Shown in pieces: positions 14,029 to 19,181 of a stretch of 36,467 bases of DNA (the first letter of the stretch is position 1; each line of letters starts with the position of its first letter). Under the pieces are notes generated by a model. That model did not search any database. It was given only the letters and a program-made list of their open reading frames with translations, and was not told the DNA's origin. Location of the stretch: NCBI GenBank assembly GCA_016186915.1, contig JACPKU010000006.1, positions 313,619-350,085 of the forward strand, written 5' to 3'. Origin of the DNA: Candidatus Doudnabacteria bacterium. GTDB taxonomy: Bacteria; Patescibacteriota; Doudnabacteria; UBA920; O2-02-FULL-48-8. A program made the position numbers and the translations under genes.

Positions 14029-14152
14029 CGATTCCCTCCTCTCGCTGCGAGACGTAGTGGACCGGAATTTCAGGTGGGCAGGTTTTACACGTTTGTAATT
14101 TGTGTTGATCTGTCCCACCTCCTTGAAAAAAGCCAGCGAGTTTGAAACACAT
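13946..14152 (-). CDS. Uncertain ORF D1 (68 aa) with a CxxC
   Basis: Frame from ATG 14152: MCFKLAGFFQGGGTDQHKLQ, then TCKTCPPEIPVHYVSQREEG, then text that overlaps D2 in another frame. The middle part looks like half a zinc ribbon. An AAGGAGG lies inside (about 14117-14123) with no normal start codon after it, so the true start or a frameshift is unresolved. Confidence 0.3.
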   Translation of the reverse strand: MCFKLAGFFQGGGTDQHKLQTCKTCPPEIPVHYVSQREEGIGDARDPRHRRPADGRSEDRRACDSTTT

Positions 14153-14266
14153 CACCTTTCACCTTCTCCTTCTGAAATCCTCCATGTAATTGTTACGGTC
14201 CCCTCAAACCTACGCCCCAGAAAATCAATATATTGCTTTTCTAAGGCTTAGGCTTGATTTGAGTAC

Positions 14267-14290
14267 CAATCCCGACGTTTCAGTCGGGAT
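14267..14290. repeat. Hairpin repeat AATCCCGAC...GTCGGGATT
   Basis: Perfect 9-bp inverted repeat (loop GTTTCA) in the 5' leader of unit D, in the place where the other units carry the GTCAT hairpin. Confidence 0.6.
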
Positions 14291-14320
14291 TCCGACTTCG
14301 ACACAGTCGAACGTCAGAAC

Positions 14321-14499
14321 AAAAATCCGGCTCTTTTGGCCGGTTCATCGCTTTTCCTATTTAAACTTGCATGTTTAATGCTTCATTCTCTTAAGCGCTG
14401 AACCGGCTGCACTTGGGTTGGGACAAAATTAACCTTATCCAAGGCCTTGGTGGCAATGGAATTAGTGCGGGTAATTTGGTTCAGCTGTCGGTAATTCAT
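14321..14499 (-). promoter_or_regulatory. Attenuator D (four-segment leader RNA)
   Basis: Minus-strand segments: 1 = GCTGAACC (14485-14478), 2 = GCCGGTTCAGC (14407-14397), 3 = TGAACCGGC (14347-14339), 4 = GCCGGATTTTTG (14331-14320). 1:2 pairs over 8 bp, 2:3 over 9 bp, 3:4 over 5 GC pairs followed by the T-tract. Segments 1 and 2 lie inside the 38-codon leader ORF. Pairing 2:3 excludes the terminator 3:4. Confidence 0.7.
14383..14499 (-). CDS. Leader peptide of unit D (38 aa)
   Basis: ATG at 14499 to TGA at 14383; starts MNYRQLNQITRTNSIATKAL and ends VNFVPTQVQPVQRLRE. It contains attenuator segments 1 and 2. Unlike the leaders of A-C there is no clear run of one amino acid; Val and Gln are frequent just before segment 2. 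No SD. Confidence 0.45.
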   Translation of the reverse strand: MNYRQLNQITRTNSIATKALDKVNFVPTQVQPVQRLRE

Positions 14500-14519
14500 A
14501 ATTATTGCTATCCATTGAC

Positions 14520-14548
14520 AGTTTAAGCCAAAATAAAAATGCCGTCAA
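14520..14548 (-). promoter_or_regulatory. Promoter of unit D
   Basis: TTGACG (14543-14548), 17-nt spacer, TAAACT (14520-14525). Same design as the promoters of units A-C. Confidence 0.75.
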
Positions 14549-14559
14549 GGGCACATCCG

Positions 14560-14612
14560 CCTTCGCATAAAGCTTCCACCTGCGCTAAAGCTTCGGCGGA
14601 CAGGTCGGCGGA
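14560..14612. repeat. Compound GC-rich palindrome
   Basis: Text of the type atccgccttcgc ... cttcggcggacagg ... ggcggat, a degenerate nested copy of the palindrome at 13030-13060. It lies between the terminator of unit C and the promoter of unit D. Confidence 0.6.
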
Positions 14613-14642
14613 TTGTCACATTTGTGTTTAAACATTGTGGAC

Positions 14643-14674
14643 AAAAAAGGAGGGTCGAGCTGTGCTCGACCCTC
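14643..14674 (-). terminator. Terminator of small-gene unit C
   Basis: Minus strand GAGGGTCGAGC / GCTCGACCCTC (11 bp, loop ACA) followed by C and TTTTTT. Confidence 0.95.
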
Positions 14675-14691
14675 GAAATGGAGAGTCTCGA

Positions 14692-14868
14692 TTAGCCATC
14701 CTCTATAGACCTCAGTCGCGCTCGCGCGCGATGAAGCGGATTGACGACCAACCGATTCCACTCGGACGAAGTCCGTCCGTTCGGGGTAACTGCCTCGAGC
14801 CTTTCGATGAGTTCCTTAAGCTCATCGGCAGTTTTCGCCTGCTCCACCAATTGGGGGTATGCTTCCAT
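14692..14868 (-). CDS. Small hypothetical protein C2 (58 aa)
   Basis: ATG at 14868 preceded by GTAGGGGG; TAA at 14692. Product MEAYPQLVEQAKTADELKEL then IERLEAVTPNGRTSSEWNRL, ending RARARLRSIEDG. Mostly helical with a heptad-like start. The SD overlaps the stop region of C1 (9 nt apart), so the two are one operon. No family recognised. Confidence 0.7.
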   Translation of the reverse strand: MEAYPQLVEQAKTADELKELIERLEAVTPNGRTSSEWNRLVVNPLHRARARLRSIEDG

Positions 14869-14877
14869 GGCTACCCC

Positions 14878-15144
14878 CTACACTCCGTGGCCGTAGCCAG
14901 CCTCAACGAGATCGGACCCGCGATGCTCGAACTGAACCGCTGGCTGCGCCGGCGCCGGCTTCTTGCTGCGGCAGAGCTCGGCTTCGGCAACAGCCAGTTT
15001 CTGGACCACTTGGTGAAGCGCGTCACCGCAGTCCACGATTTGCCGAACGCTGCCGCCATTGCGGACATGACCCACAAGAGTCGTGGCAAGCCCCGCGATC
15101 TCGCGCTTCGTCTGTTCCACCTCTTCCCGAAGCCTCGTTTCCAT
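14878..15144 (-). CDS. Small hypothetical protein C1 (88 aa), coiled-coil-like
   Basis: ATG at 15144 preceded by GAGGAGGAA; begins METRLREEVEQTKREIAGLA, continues with an amphipathic helix (DALHQVVQKLAVAEAELCRS) and ends VEAGYGHGV. Likely a helical bundle or coiled coil. It is the first gene after the Leu-type attenuator and the GTCAT hairpin. Function unknown. Confidence 0.7.
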   Translation of the reverse strand: METRLREEVEQTKREIAGLATTLVGHVRNGGSVRQIVDCGDALHQVVQKLAVAEAELCRSKKPAPAQPAVQFEHRGSDLVEAGYGHGV

Positions 15145-15196
15145 GGGTTCCTCCTCAATGTTTGTTCTGCGGACTCCTTCCGCTGTCTTGCTTTAC

Positions 15197-15266
15197 TGTC
15201 ATTCTGAGCGAAGCGAAGAATCTAATTTTTCTTTTATTCAGATCCTTCACTCCGTTCAGGATGACA
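15197..15266 (-). repeat. TGTCATTCTG...CAGGATGACA hairpin repeat, copy 2
   Basis: Arms GTCATTCTGAGCGAAGCGAA and its partner ending GTTCAGGATGAC; lies in the 5' leader of C1, 53 nt upstream of its ATG. Confidence 0.8.
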
Positions 15267-15289
15267 ATGTTATATATTCGCAATTCGCA

Positions 15290-15322
15290 GCATTCGGATG
15301 TCTATTCGTAGATTCGAATCGC
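15290..15322. repeat. gcattcggatg...attcgtagatt repeat, copy 1
   Basis: GCATTCGGATGTCTATTCGT then AGATTCGAATCGC; the same wording recurs at 29080-29114. Function unknown. Confidence 0.6.
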
Positions 15323-15341
15323 ATGTTGCGAAGCAACAAAC

Positions 15342-15480
15342 AAAAATACCGGCCTTTTGCGAGCCGGTTGCTGTTACGTGATCCGTGTTATGTGATACGC
15401 GATCTATAACCAAAACCGACTCTTTGAGGCAAGAGCAACAACAAGCCCAAAATAATTAAAAGTCGGATTTGATTAGCCAT
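15342..15480 (-). promoter_or_regulatory. Attenuator C (Leu-type leader RNA)
   Basis: Minus-strand segments: 1 = CCGACT (15466-15461), 2 = GAGTCGGTT (15422-15414), 3 = AACCGGCTC (15369-15361), 4 = GGCCGGT then ATTTTTG (15353-15341). 1:2 pairs 6 bp, 2:3 pairs 9 bp, 3:4 pairs 6 bp plus G-U and T-tract. The Leu codon run lies between segments 1 and 2. The 2-3 loop holds repeated TCACGTA-like words shared with attenuator B. Confidence 0.8.
15388..15480 (-). CDS. Leucine-rich leader peptide (30 aa)
   Basis: MANQIRLLIILGLLLLLPQR followed by VGFGYRSRIT and TAA. Eight of residues 7-17 are Leu, using CTT, TTA, TTG and CTC. It resembles the Leu runs of enterobacterial leu leader peptides. The ATG (15480) is about 87 nt from the predicted transcription start, because a palindromic repeat lies between. 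No SD is seen. Confidence 0.6.
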   Translation of the reverse strand: MANQIRLLIILGLLLLLPQRVGFGYRSRIT

Positions 15481-15507
15481 GTGTTTAGTCTGGCCCTTCA
15501 GCTTTAT

Positions 15508-15556
15508 TCTCCCCCGCTTGCGGGGGAGATGTCCCGCTAAACGGGGCAGAGAGGGC
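15508..15556. repeat. ctcccccgc/gcgggggag palindromic repeat
   Basis: Stem TCTCCCCCGC-TTGC-GGGGGAGA type (ctcccccgcttgcgggggag) plus cccgctaaacggg, between promoter C and the Leu leader ORF. It appears inserted, since unit B has the same promoter context without it. Confidence 0.65.
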
Positions 15557-15573
15557 TTTCACTGATTGAAATC

Positions 15574-15602
15574 AGGTTATCAAAGAGTTTGCTTATTGTC
15601 AA
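15574..15602 (-). promoter_or_regulatory. Promoter of unit C
   Basis: TTGACA (15597-15602), 17-nt spacer, TAACCT (15574-15579); the following TGATTTCAA matches the text after promoter B. Confidence 0.75.
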
Positions 15603-15745
15603 GCGCGGTTTCAAGATCAATCCGCTTTCAGTACGAACAAGTCTACTCTATCTCACATATCCTTATAATATCGCTGCTACGTCTAAATTGTGCGATCGCA
15701 CAATTTAGACGTATGACTCTTTCTATTTTTTATACTGTGGGCAAA

Positions 15746-15775
15746 GAAAAGGCCGAAGCGCTGTGCGCTTCGGCC
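15746..15775 (-). terminator. Terminator of small-gene unit B
   Basis: Minus strand GGCCGAAGCG / CGCTTCGGCC (10 bp) followed by TTTTCTTT. Confidence 0.92.
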
Positions 15776-15794
15776 GGCTTGGGAAACCTTGAGA

Positions 15795-15989
15795 TCAACT
15801 GCTCTGTCTTCCCGACAGCTGATCCATAGCGCCCATCAAGTCTTGCATCCGATCACTGTTGGATGCCTTCTGCGCAAACAGGTGAGCCGGAACCGGTCCG
15901 ACCGTGTGCTGATCGATCTCTCTTTGCAGCCGCACATTCTCGCGGCTCAACTGCACGAGTTCCTCACTCAGCTTATGGACTTCGTTCAT
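15795..15989 (-). CDS. Small hypothetical protein B1 (64 aa), coiled coil
   Basis: ATG at 15989 behind AAAGGGGG; the product MNEVHKLSEELVQLSRENVR then LQREIDQHTVG shows a Leu heptad pattern over the first 35 residues, followed by a polar tail ending LSGRQSS. It has a single Ile although the leader ahead is Ile-rich. No family recognised. Single gene of unit B. Confidence 0.7.
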   Translation of the reverse strand: MNEVHKLSEELVQLSRENVRLQREIDQHTVGPVPAHLFAQKASNSDRMQDLMGAMDQLSGRQSS

Positions 15990-16021
15990 GATTCCCCCTT
16001 TATAATCGCAGGATGACCCCT

Positions 16022-16074
16022 TGTCATCCTGAACGCAGTATCCAATAATTTTAGACACAATGCTCAAGATGACA
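16022..16074 (-). repeat. GTCAT hairpin repeat, copy 3
   Basis: GTCATCTTGAGC and GTTCAGGATGAC arms, 33 nt upstream of the B1 start; a short extra GTCATCC lies beside it. Confidence 0.7.
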
Positions 16075-16080
16075 TTAAAC

Positions 16081-16202
16081 AAAAAACCGGCCTTAAGCCG
16101 GCTTGTGCTACGTGATCTGTGTTACGTGATACGTGACAAAGGCCGACTTTACGGACGGATCATAATGCTAATAATAGAGATAATATTATGTGATCGGTTC
16201 AT
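16081..16202 (-). promoter_or_regulatory. Attenuator B (Ile-type leader RNA)
   Basis: Minus-strand segments: 1 = CCGAT (16197-16193), 2 = AGTCGGC (16148-16142), 3 = GCCGGCT (16102-16096), 4 = GGCCGGTTTTTT (16092-16081). 1:2 pairs 5 bp, 2:3 pairs 7 bp, 3:4 forms a stem with U-tract. The leader stop codon is immediately before segment 2. The 2-3 loop carries TCACGTATCACGTAACAC and ATCACGTA. Confidence 0.8.
16149..16202 (-). CDS. Isoleucine-rich leader peptide (17 aa)
   Basis: MNRSHNIISIISIMIRP and TAA; six Ile codons (ATT/ATC) in ten positions. The ATG (16202) is about 11 nt from the end of the -10 box, so the mRNA is nearly leaderless, matching the lack of an SD. Confidence 0.6.
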   Translation of the reverse strand: MNRSHNIISIISIMIRP

Positions 16203-16212
16203 ACTTGAAACC

Positions 16213-16241
16213 AGTTTATCACTGGATTTAGTTTAAGTCAA
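16213..16241 (-). promoter_or_regulatory. Promoter of unit B
   Basis: TTGACT (16236-16241), 17-nt spacer, TAAACT (16213-16218). Confidence 0.78.
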
Positions 16242-16265
16242 GGCATGCTCTATGATATTGCGGAC

Positions 16266-16302
16266 AAAAAAAGATGGCCACAGCAGCAGAGCTGTTGCGG
16301 CC
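16266..16302 (-). terminator. Terminator of small-gene unit A
   Basis: Minus strand GGCCGCAACAGC / GCTGCTGTGGCC (one mismatch, loop TCT), then ATC and TTTTTTT. Confidence 0.9.
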
Positions 16303-16305
16303 TAG

Positions 16306-16536
16306 TTACGCCACGGCCGTGGTCTTCGTCCTTGTTTCCCACGGCTCCCAACACGACGGGGGAATTGTCTTGCTGTCAGATGGCCAAGTGGCGTTGCACT
16401 TCTTGCAGCGCATCAGTTTGCCGCCCTGCTCGCGGATTACGGCCCGGCGCGCGTCAATCGATCCATGCCCTCGCCACATGCCGAAGGTCACTTCTTGGCT
16501 CAAGTCACCAAGCGCTTCACTTGCATCTCCGTTCAC
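16306..16536 (-). CDS. Small hypothetical protein A1 (76 aa) with CxxC
   Basis: GTG start at 16536 behind AAGGAGGTG; TAA at 16306. It begins MNGDASEALGDLSQEVTFGM, with a central MRCKKCNATWPSDSK and later PPSCWEPWETRTK, a possible rubredoxin-like zinc site with three Cys. Four Trp and no Tyr. It is the single gene of unit A under the aromatic-type leader. No family recognised. Confidence 0.7.
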   Translation of the reverse strand: MNGDASEALGDLSQEVTFGMWRGHGSIDARRAVIREQGGKLMRCKKCNATWPSDSKTIPPSCWEPWETRTKTTAVA

Positions 16537-16563
16537 GGTCCACCTCCTTAAAGTTTTCAGGAC

Positions 16564-16617
16564 TGTCACCCTGAGCACAAGGCCCGATTAATCTTAGACA
16601 CTCCGCTCAAGATGACA
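16564..16617 (-). repeat. GTCAT hairpin repeat, copy 4
   Basis: GTCATCTTGAGCGGAG and CTCAGGGTGAC arms in the 5' leader of A1, 28 nt from its start. Confidence 0.7.
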
Positions 16618-16675
16618 TAACCTCTCGACTCGTCGCCCTTCGGGCGAACTTCGCTCGAGATAATTTTGCGTAAGC

Positions 16676-16814
16676 AAAATTAAAATCCGACCATGCCGGT
16701 CGGTTAGTTTTGTTTGTCTGCCTTCGACAAGCTCAGGCATCAATACAGCAAAACTTACCGACCTCTGTATCGGAAAAAATAAAACCAAAACTGATTAGTA
16801 ATAGATGAATTCAC
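16676..16814 (-). promoter_or_regulatory. Attenuator A (aromatic-type leader RNA)
   Basis: Minus-strand segments: 1 = CCGAT (16773-16769), 2 = GGTCGGT (16763-16757), 3 = ACCGACC (16704-16698), 4 = GGTCGG then ATTTTAATTTT (16692-16676). 1:2 and 3:4 are short stems; 2:3 pairs 7 bp, with a further AGT/ACT beyond one mismatch. A palindromic repeat (ccttcgacaagctcaggc) sits in the 2-3 loop. Confidence 0.75.
16755..16814 (-). CDS. Aromatic-rich leader peptide (19 aa)
   Basis: GTG start: MNSSITNQFWFYFFRYRGR and TAA. Six aromatic codons in a row (TTT TGG TTT TAT TTT TTC), then Arg and another Tyr. The run sits just ahead of segment 1. Its GTG is inside the 3' arm of the MNPVRN element, so translation may depend on that element. 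Confidence 0.6.
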   Translation of the reverse strand: MNSSITNQFWFYFFRYRGR

Positions 16815-16917
16815 CCCGTTAGAAATACTGTAATATGGCAAATTGTTTGCTGTCATTTAATATAAATTCGTTTAAGAACTCCGTAAAATTTGATTATTAA
16901 TTTCTAACGGGGTTCAT
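16812..16917 (-). promoter_or_regulatory. MNPVRN inverted-repeat leader element, copy 2
   Basis: Arms ACCCCGTTAGAAAT (16913-16900) and ATTTCTAACGGGGT (16826-16813) pair over 14 bp; the 3' arm covers the first two bases of the GTG of the aromatic leader. Confidence 0.75.
16897..16917 (-). CDS. Putative leader minigene MNPVRN
   Basis: ATG AAC CCC GTT AGA AAT TAA, starting about 12 nt after the -10 box; same six residues as the relBE leader minigene. Confidence 0.4.
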   Translation of the reverse strand: MNPVRN

Positions 16918-16929
16918 GCTGATAAACGC

Positions 16930-16958
16930 AGTATATACTTAAACTGCCCGGCCGTCAA
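16930..16958 (-). promoter_or_regulatory. Promoter of unit A
   Basis: TTGACG (16953-16958), 17-nt spacer, TATACT (16930-16935), directly after the parB stop. Confidence 0.8.
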
Positions 16959-16959
16959 C

Positions 16960-17799
16960 TTATTCCAACTTCGACATCCTGTCTAACAAACCATTCAGCT
17001 CTTCTTCTGAATAAAATTCAATCATTATCCGCCCGCTGCCGCCCTTTTTCGAAACCCGCACCTTGGTGCCCAGCTTCCCCCGCAGTTCCGCTTCTAAGGC
17101 CAAAACTTCGGGATCCTGCACAGTTCTCGGCGCCCTCACTGCTTTTTCTCTGTGAGTTAATTCCCGCACCCGATCTTCTGCCTGGCGAACAGTTAAATCC
17201 TGGGCAATTATCTCTTCCATTAAAGCCAGCTGTTTTTCCATCCCCGGCATGGCCAAGATGGCGCGAGCGTGCCCCTCGCTGATTTTTCCTTCTGCCACGG
17301 CACGTTGGATTTTCAGAGGTAAATGCAAAAGTCGCAAAAGATTGGTTACGGTGGTCCGCGCCTTGCCCACTTTCTTGGCCACCTCTTCTTGAGTTAAGTG
17401 ATACTTATCAATCAGTTGCTGATAAGCCAGAGCTTCTTCCACCGGATCGAGATTGTGGCGCTGAATGTTTTCTATCAAGGCCAGCTCCAGTTTCTTCTGC
17501 TCTTCCAGCGAGTCGCGGATTATCACCGGCACTTTGGTAAGGCCTGCCAGTTTCGAAGCACGCAATCTTCTCTCTCCGACTATCAGTTGATACCCGCCAG
17601 CACCATCTGGGATAACTATCAGTGGTTGCAAAATTCCATGCTCGCGGATCGAGTCAGCCAGTTCATTCAAGGTTTCTGGGTCGAACTCTTTGCGCGGCTG
17701 CCAGGGGTTGGGCTGGATCTGATCAATCGGAACTTCAGTAAAGTGAATAACTGGCAGATCAGGAGGTGGTGGTATTATTTTTGGTTCATCGTCATTCAT
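16960..17799 (-). CDS. parB: Chromosome-partitioning protein ParB
   Basis: DNA-binding CTPase that loads at parS and segregates the origin. The 279-residue protein has the CTP/arginine box GERRLRAS (75-82), ENIQRHNLDPVEEA (110-123), the helix-turn-helix LTQEEVAKKVGKARTTVTNL, GHARAI, and a C-terminal dimerisation tail with EEELNGLLDRMSKLE. No parA is adjacent: the upstream neighbour is a cassette of small genes. No match to the classical parS palindrome was seen in the window. Confidence 0.96.
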   Translation of the reverse strand: MNDDEPKIIPPPPDLPVIHFTEVPIDQIQPNPWQPRKEFDPETLNELADSIREHGILQPLIVIPDGAGGYQLIVGERRLRASKLAGLTKVPVIIRDSLEEQKKLELALIENIQRHNLDPVEEALAYQQLIDKYHLTQEEVAKKVGKARTTVTNLLRLLHLPLKIQRAVAEGKISEGHARAILAMPGMEKQLALMEEIIAQDLTVRQAEDRVRELTHREKAVRAPRTVQDPEVLALEAELRGKLGTKVRVSKKGGSGRIMIEFYSEEELNGLLDRMSKLE

Positions 17800-17852
17800 G
17801 GATCGGTTTCTTACAATCTAACAAAAGCTTATCAAAATAAAATAACTTAGAC

Positions 17853-17887
17853 AAAAAAAGATCCGAGCGCCGTTAAGGGGCTCGGAT
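17853..17887 (-). terminator. Terminator of small-gene unit E
   Basis: Minus strand ATCCGAGC / GCTCGGAT followed by C and TTTTTTT; the stop codon of the last gene lies in the loop. Confidence 0.88.
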
Positions 17888-18046
17888 GGGTGGGGCTAGC
17901 GGTACTGGCCGCGGTTCAAACTCCCCACAAGCGGGGCAGGGGTTCGCCGGTCCGCCTTTCGTAAAGCAAACCGTATAGTGGTGGCCACATGAGCCGCAGG
18001 CGACTTCCTCCTCAGCCGGAGCCACGGCGAGCTGAGGTTTCCTCAT
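17873..18046 (-). CDS. Small zinc-ribbon protein E3 (57 aa)
   Basis: ATG at 18046 behind GAGGTGGAC. MRKPQLAVAPAEEEVACGSC ... NPCPACGEFEPRP has a clear CxxC-x(n)-CxxC zinc ribbon (CGSC, CPAC) with His-His after the first pair and a Pro-rich tail. Likely an RNA/DNA- or protein-binding finger. It overlaps the end of E2. Confidence 0.75.
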   Translation of the reverse strand: MRKPQLAVAPAEEEVACGSCGHHYTVCFTKGGPANPCPACGEFEPRPVPLAPPIRAP

Positions 18047-18203
18047 TGTCCACCTCTGCTTCCTTGCCCTCAGCGCCGATCCCGCGCAGTCGTTGAAGGC
18101 GTGGGGTTCCCTCAGGCTCAGTTCCTTCACTTGCCTTGCTGCGGCCCATATCCTGCGGGCCAACCCGGAAATCCTTCGCAAACGAATTGTCCACACTCAT
18201 CAT
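18012..18203 (-). CDS. Small hypothetical protein E2 (63 aa)
   Basis: Two adjacent ATGs (18203, 18200) behind AGGAGGAGGAT. MMSVDNSFAKDFRVGPQDMG followed by a charged, disorder-like tail. It overlaps E3 by 35 nt in another frame. No family recognised. Confidence 0.6.
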   Translation of the reverse strand: MMSVDNSFAKDFRVGPQDMGRSKASEGTEPEGTPRLQRLRGIGAEGKEAEVDNEETSARRGSG

Positions 18204-18216
18204 ATCCTCCTCCTGG

Positions 18217-18909
18217 TCAGTCAAGTAGGCGCTTGAGCTCAGGGTCCAGAGCCCAACCGCCCAAGTAACAGTCTTCCCTGCCTTGCCGCGCAAAGAGCAG
18301 TGGGTCAGTCACGATTTCCTCCACGAACAACTGAACACCGCGCAGAGCCACTGCTTTGTTTACCGCGGCCTTCAAGTCCAGTGGCATCCCTTGAGGCCAC
18401 AATCCCTCACCCCCAGGATAACTTGGCAATTCCAGAGTGATCCAGTAGGCCGCCGCCTGGGCGAAATTCTCGGAGCCTTCTCCTGCCCAGTAGTAATCAA
18501 GGACGGCGAGGGAGACCATCAACGCCAGACTGACGACGAAGATCAGAACGCCCCAGACGCTTGCCCATTTGAGCAGCCAGTAGATGGTGGGCAGAGCGTC
18601 GTAGCCAAGCATAGTATTTGCGATCAGTCTGGACACCCAAGCAATCCCGAACGCAGCACTTGCCATCGCGGCCAACATCCCGCTGAAAAAGGTGAGGGGT
18701 CCCAGGACACGAAAATACATGGTTGGGATGAACCAGAGCCTGCCCCAGACGCCGGCTTGGCTCCGAAGCTTGCTAACCACCGCCTGCTTGTAGCGCTTGA
18801 CTTTGGACGGGTCAAGCGTGTTGATCCCGGTTCGCTTCAGCCTCTCAGCCAATGAGGCGGTTGAAAAGATCCTGGACGATTCCAGGACTGCGGTTGTCAA
18901 CAGAAGCAT
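18217..18909 (-). CDS. Membrane protein of unknown function E1 (230 aa)
   Basis: ATG at 18909 with AAGGAGG 6 nt upstream; the frame continues further 5' but through the tRNA region, so this start is right. Begins MLLLTTAVLESSRIFSTASL, two strong transmembrane segments (VLGPLTFFSGMLAAMASAAF; WGVLIFVVSLALMVSLAVLD), then a ~100-residue soluble domain (ELPSYPGGEGLWPQGMPLDL...). No recognised family. First gene of unit E. Confidence 0.7.
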   Translation of the reverse strand: MLLLTTAVLESSRIFSTASLAERLKRTGINTLDPSKVKRYKQAVVSKLRSQAGVWGRLWFIPTMYFRVLGPLTFFSGMLAAMASAAFGIAWVSRLIANTMLGYDALPTIYWLLKWASVWGVLIFVVSLALMVSLAVLDYYWAGEGSENFAQAAAYWITLELPSYPGGEGLWPQGMPLDLKAAVNKAVALRGVQLFVEEIVTDPLLFARQGREDCYLGGWALDPELKRLLD

Positions 18910-18967
18910 GTGATCCTCCTTGTCATTGAGCACGAGGTTTCCGCCTCCCGATCCGCTATCTTGCCAT

Positions 18968-18995
18968 AGTATAACACTTATAAGCTGCTTTCCAA
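18968..18995 (-). promoter_or_regulatory. Promoter of unit E
   Basis: TTGGAA (18990-18995), 16-nt spacer, TATACT (18968-18973). The leader is short and has no attenuator. Confidence 0.65.
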
Positions 18996-19084
18996 AAACC
19001 CAAAAATACGCTAATATATTAAGCGTAATTAATGCCGCGGTGGCGCTTGCCTTTCGCCTGGCAGATTTACCCCGCATAGTTGGT

Positions 19085-19141
19085 GCCGCCGTGGTGGAAC
19101 CCCGCACCAAGGCGAAGCCTGGTACGGGGCAAGTTGGCAGA
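19085..19141 (+). pseudogene. tRNA-Leu 5' fragment interrupted by a palindrome
   Basis: GCCGCCGTGGTGGAA, then a 34-nt palindrome (ccccgcaccaagg...ggtacgggg), then TTGGCAGA: the acceptor and D-arm of a tRNA-Leu split in the D-loop. The rest of a matching molecule is at 19301-19365. Another short piece (ctggcagatttaccccgca) lies at about 19059-19077. Confidence 0.7.
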
Positions 19142-19181
19142 TTTACCCCGCACCGTAACGTACTCTTTGTTTTCATATGGT

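Noticed and set aside
13537-14145. Long plus-strand open frame (202 codons) across unit D
   Set aside because: It is a shadow of GC-rich minus-strand genes, which have SDs, starts and a terminator; the plus frame has no recognisable protein or SD.
16101-16137. TCACGTA-type repeated words as possible parS sites near parB
   Set aside because: They are not inverted repeats of the parS kind, and they are explained as the loop of attenuators B and C, where both copies occur at the same place.
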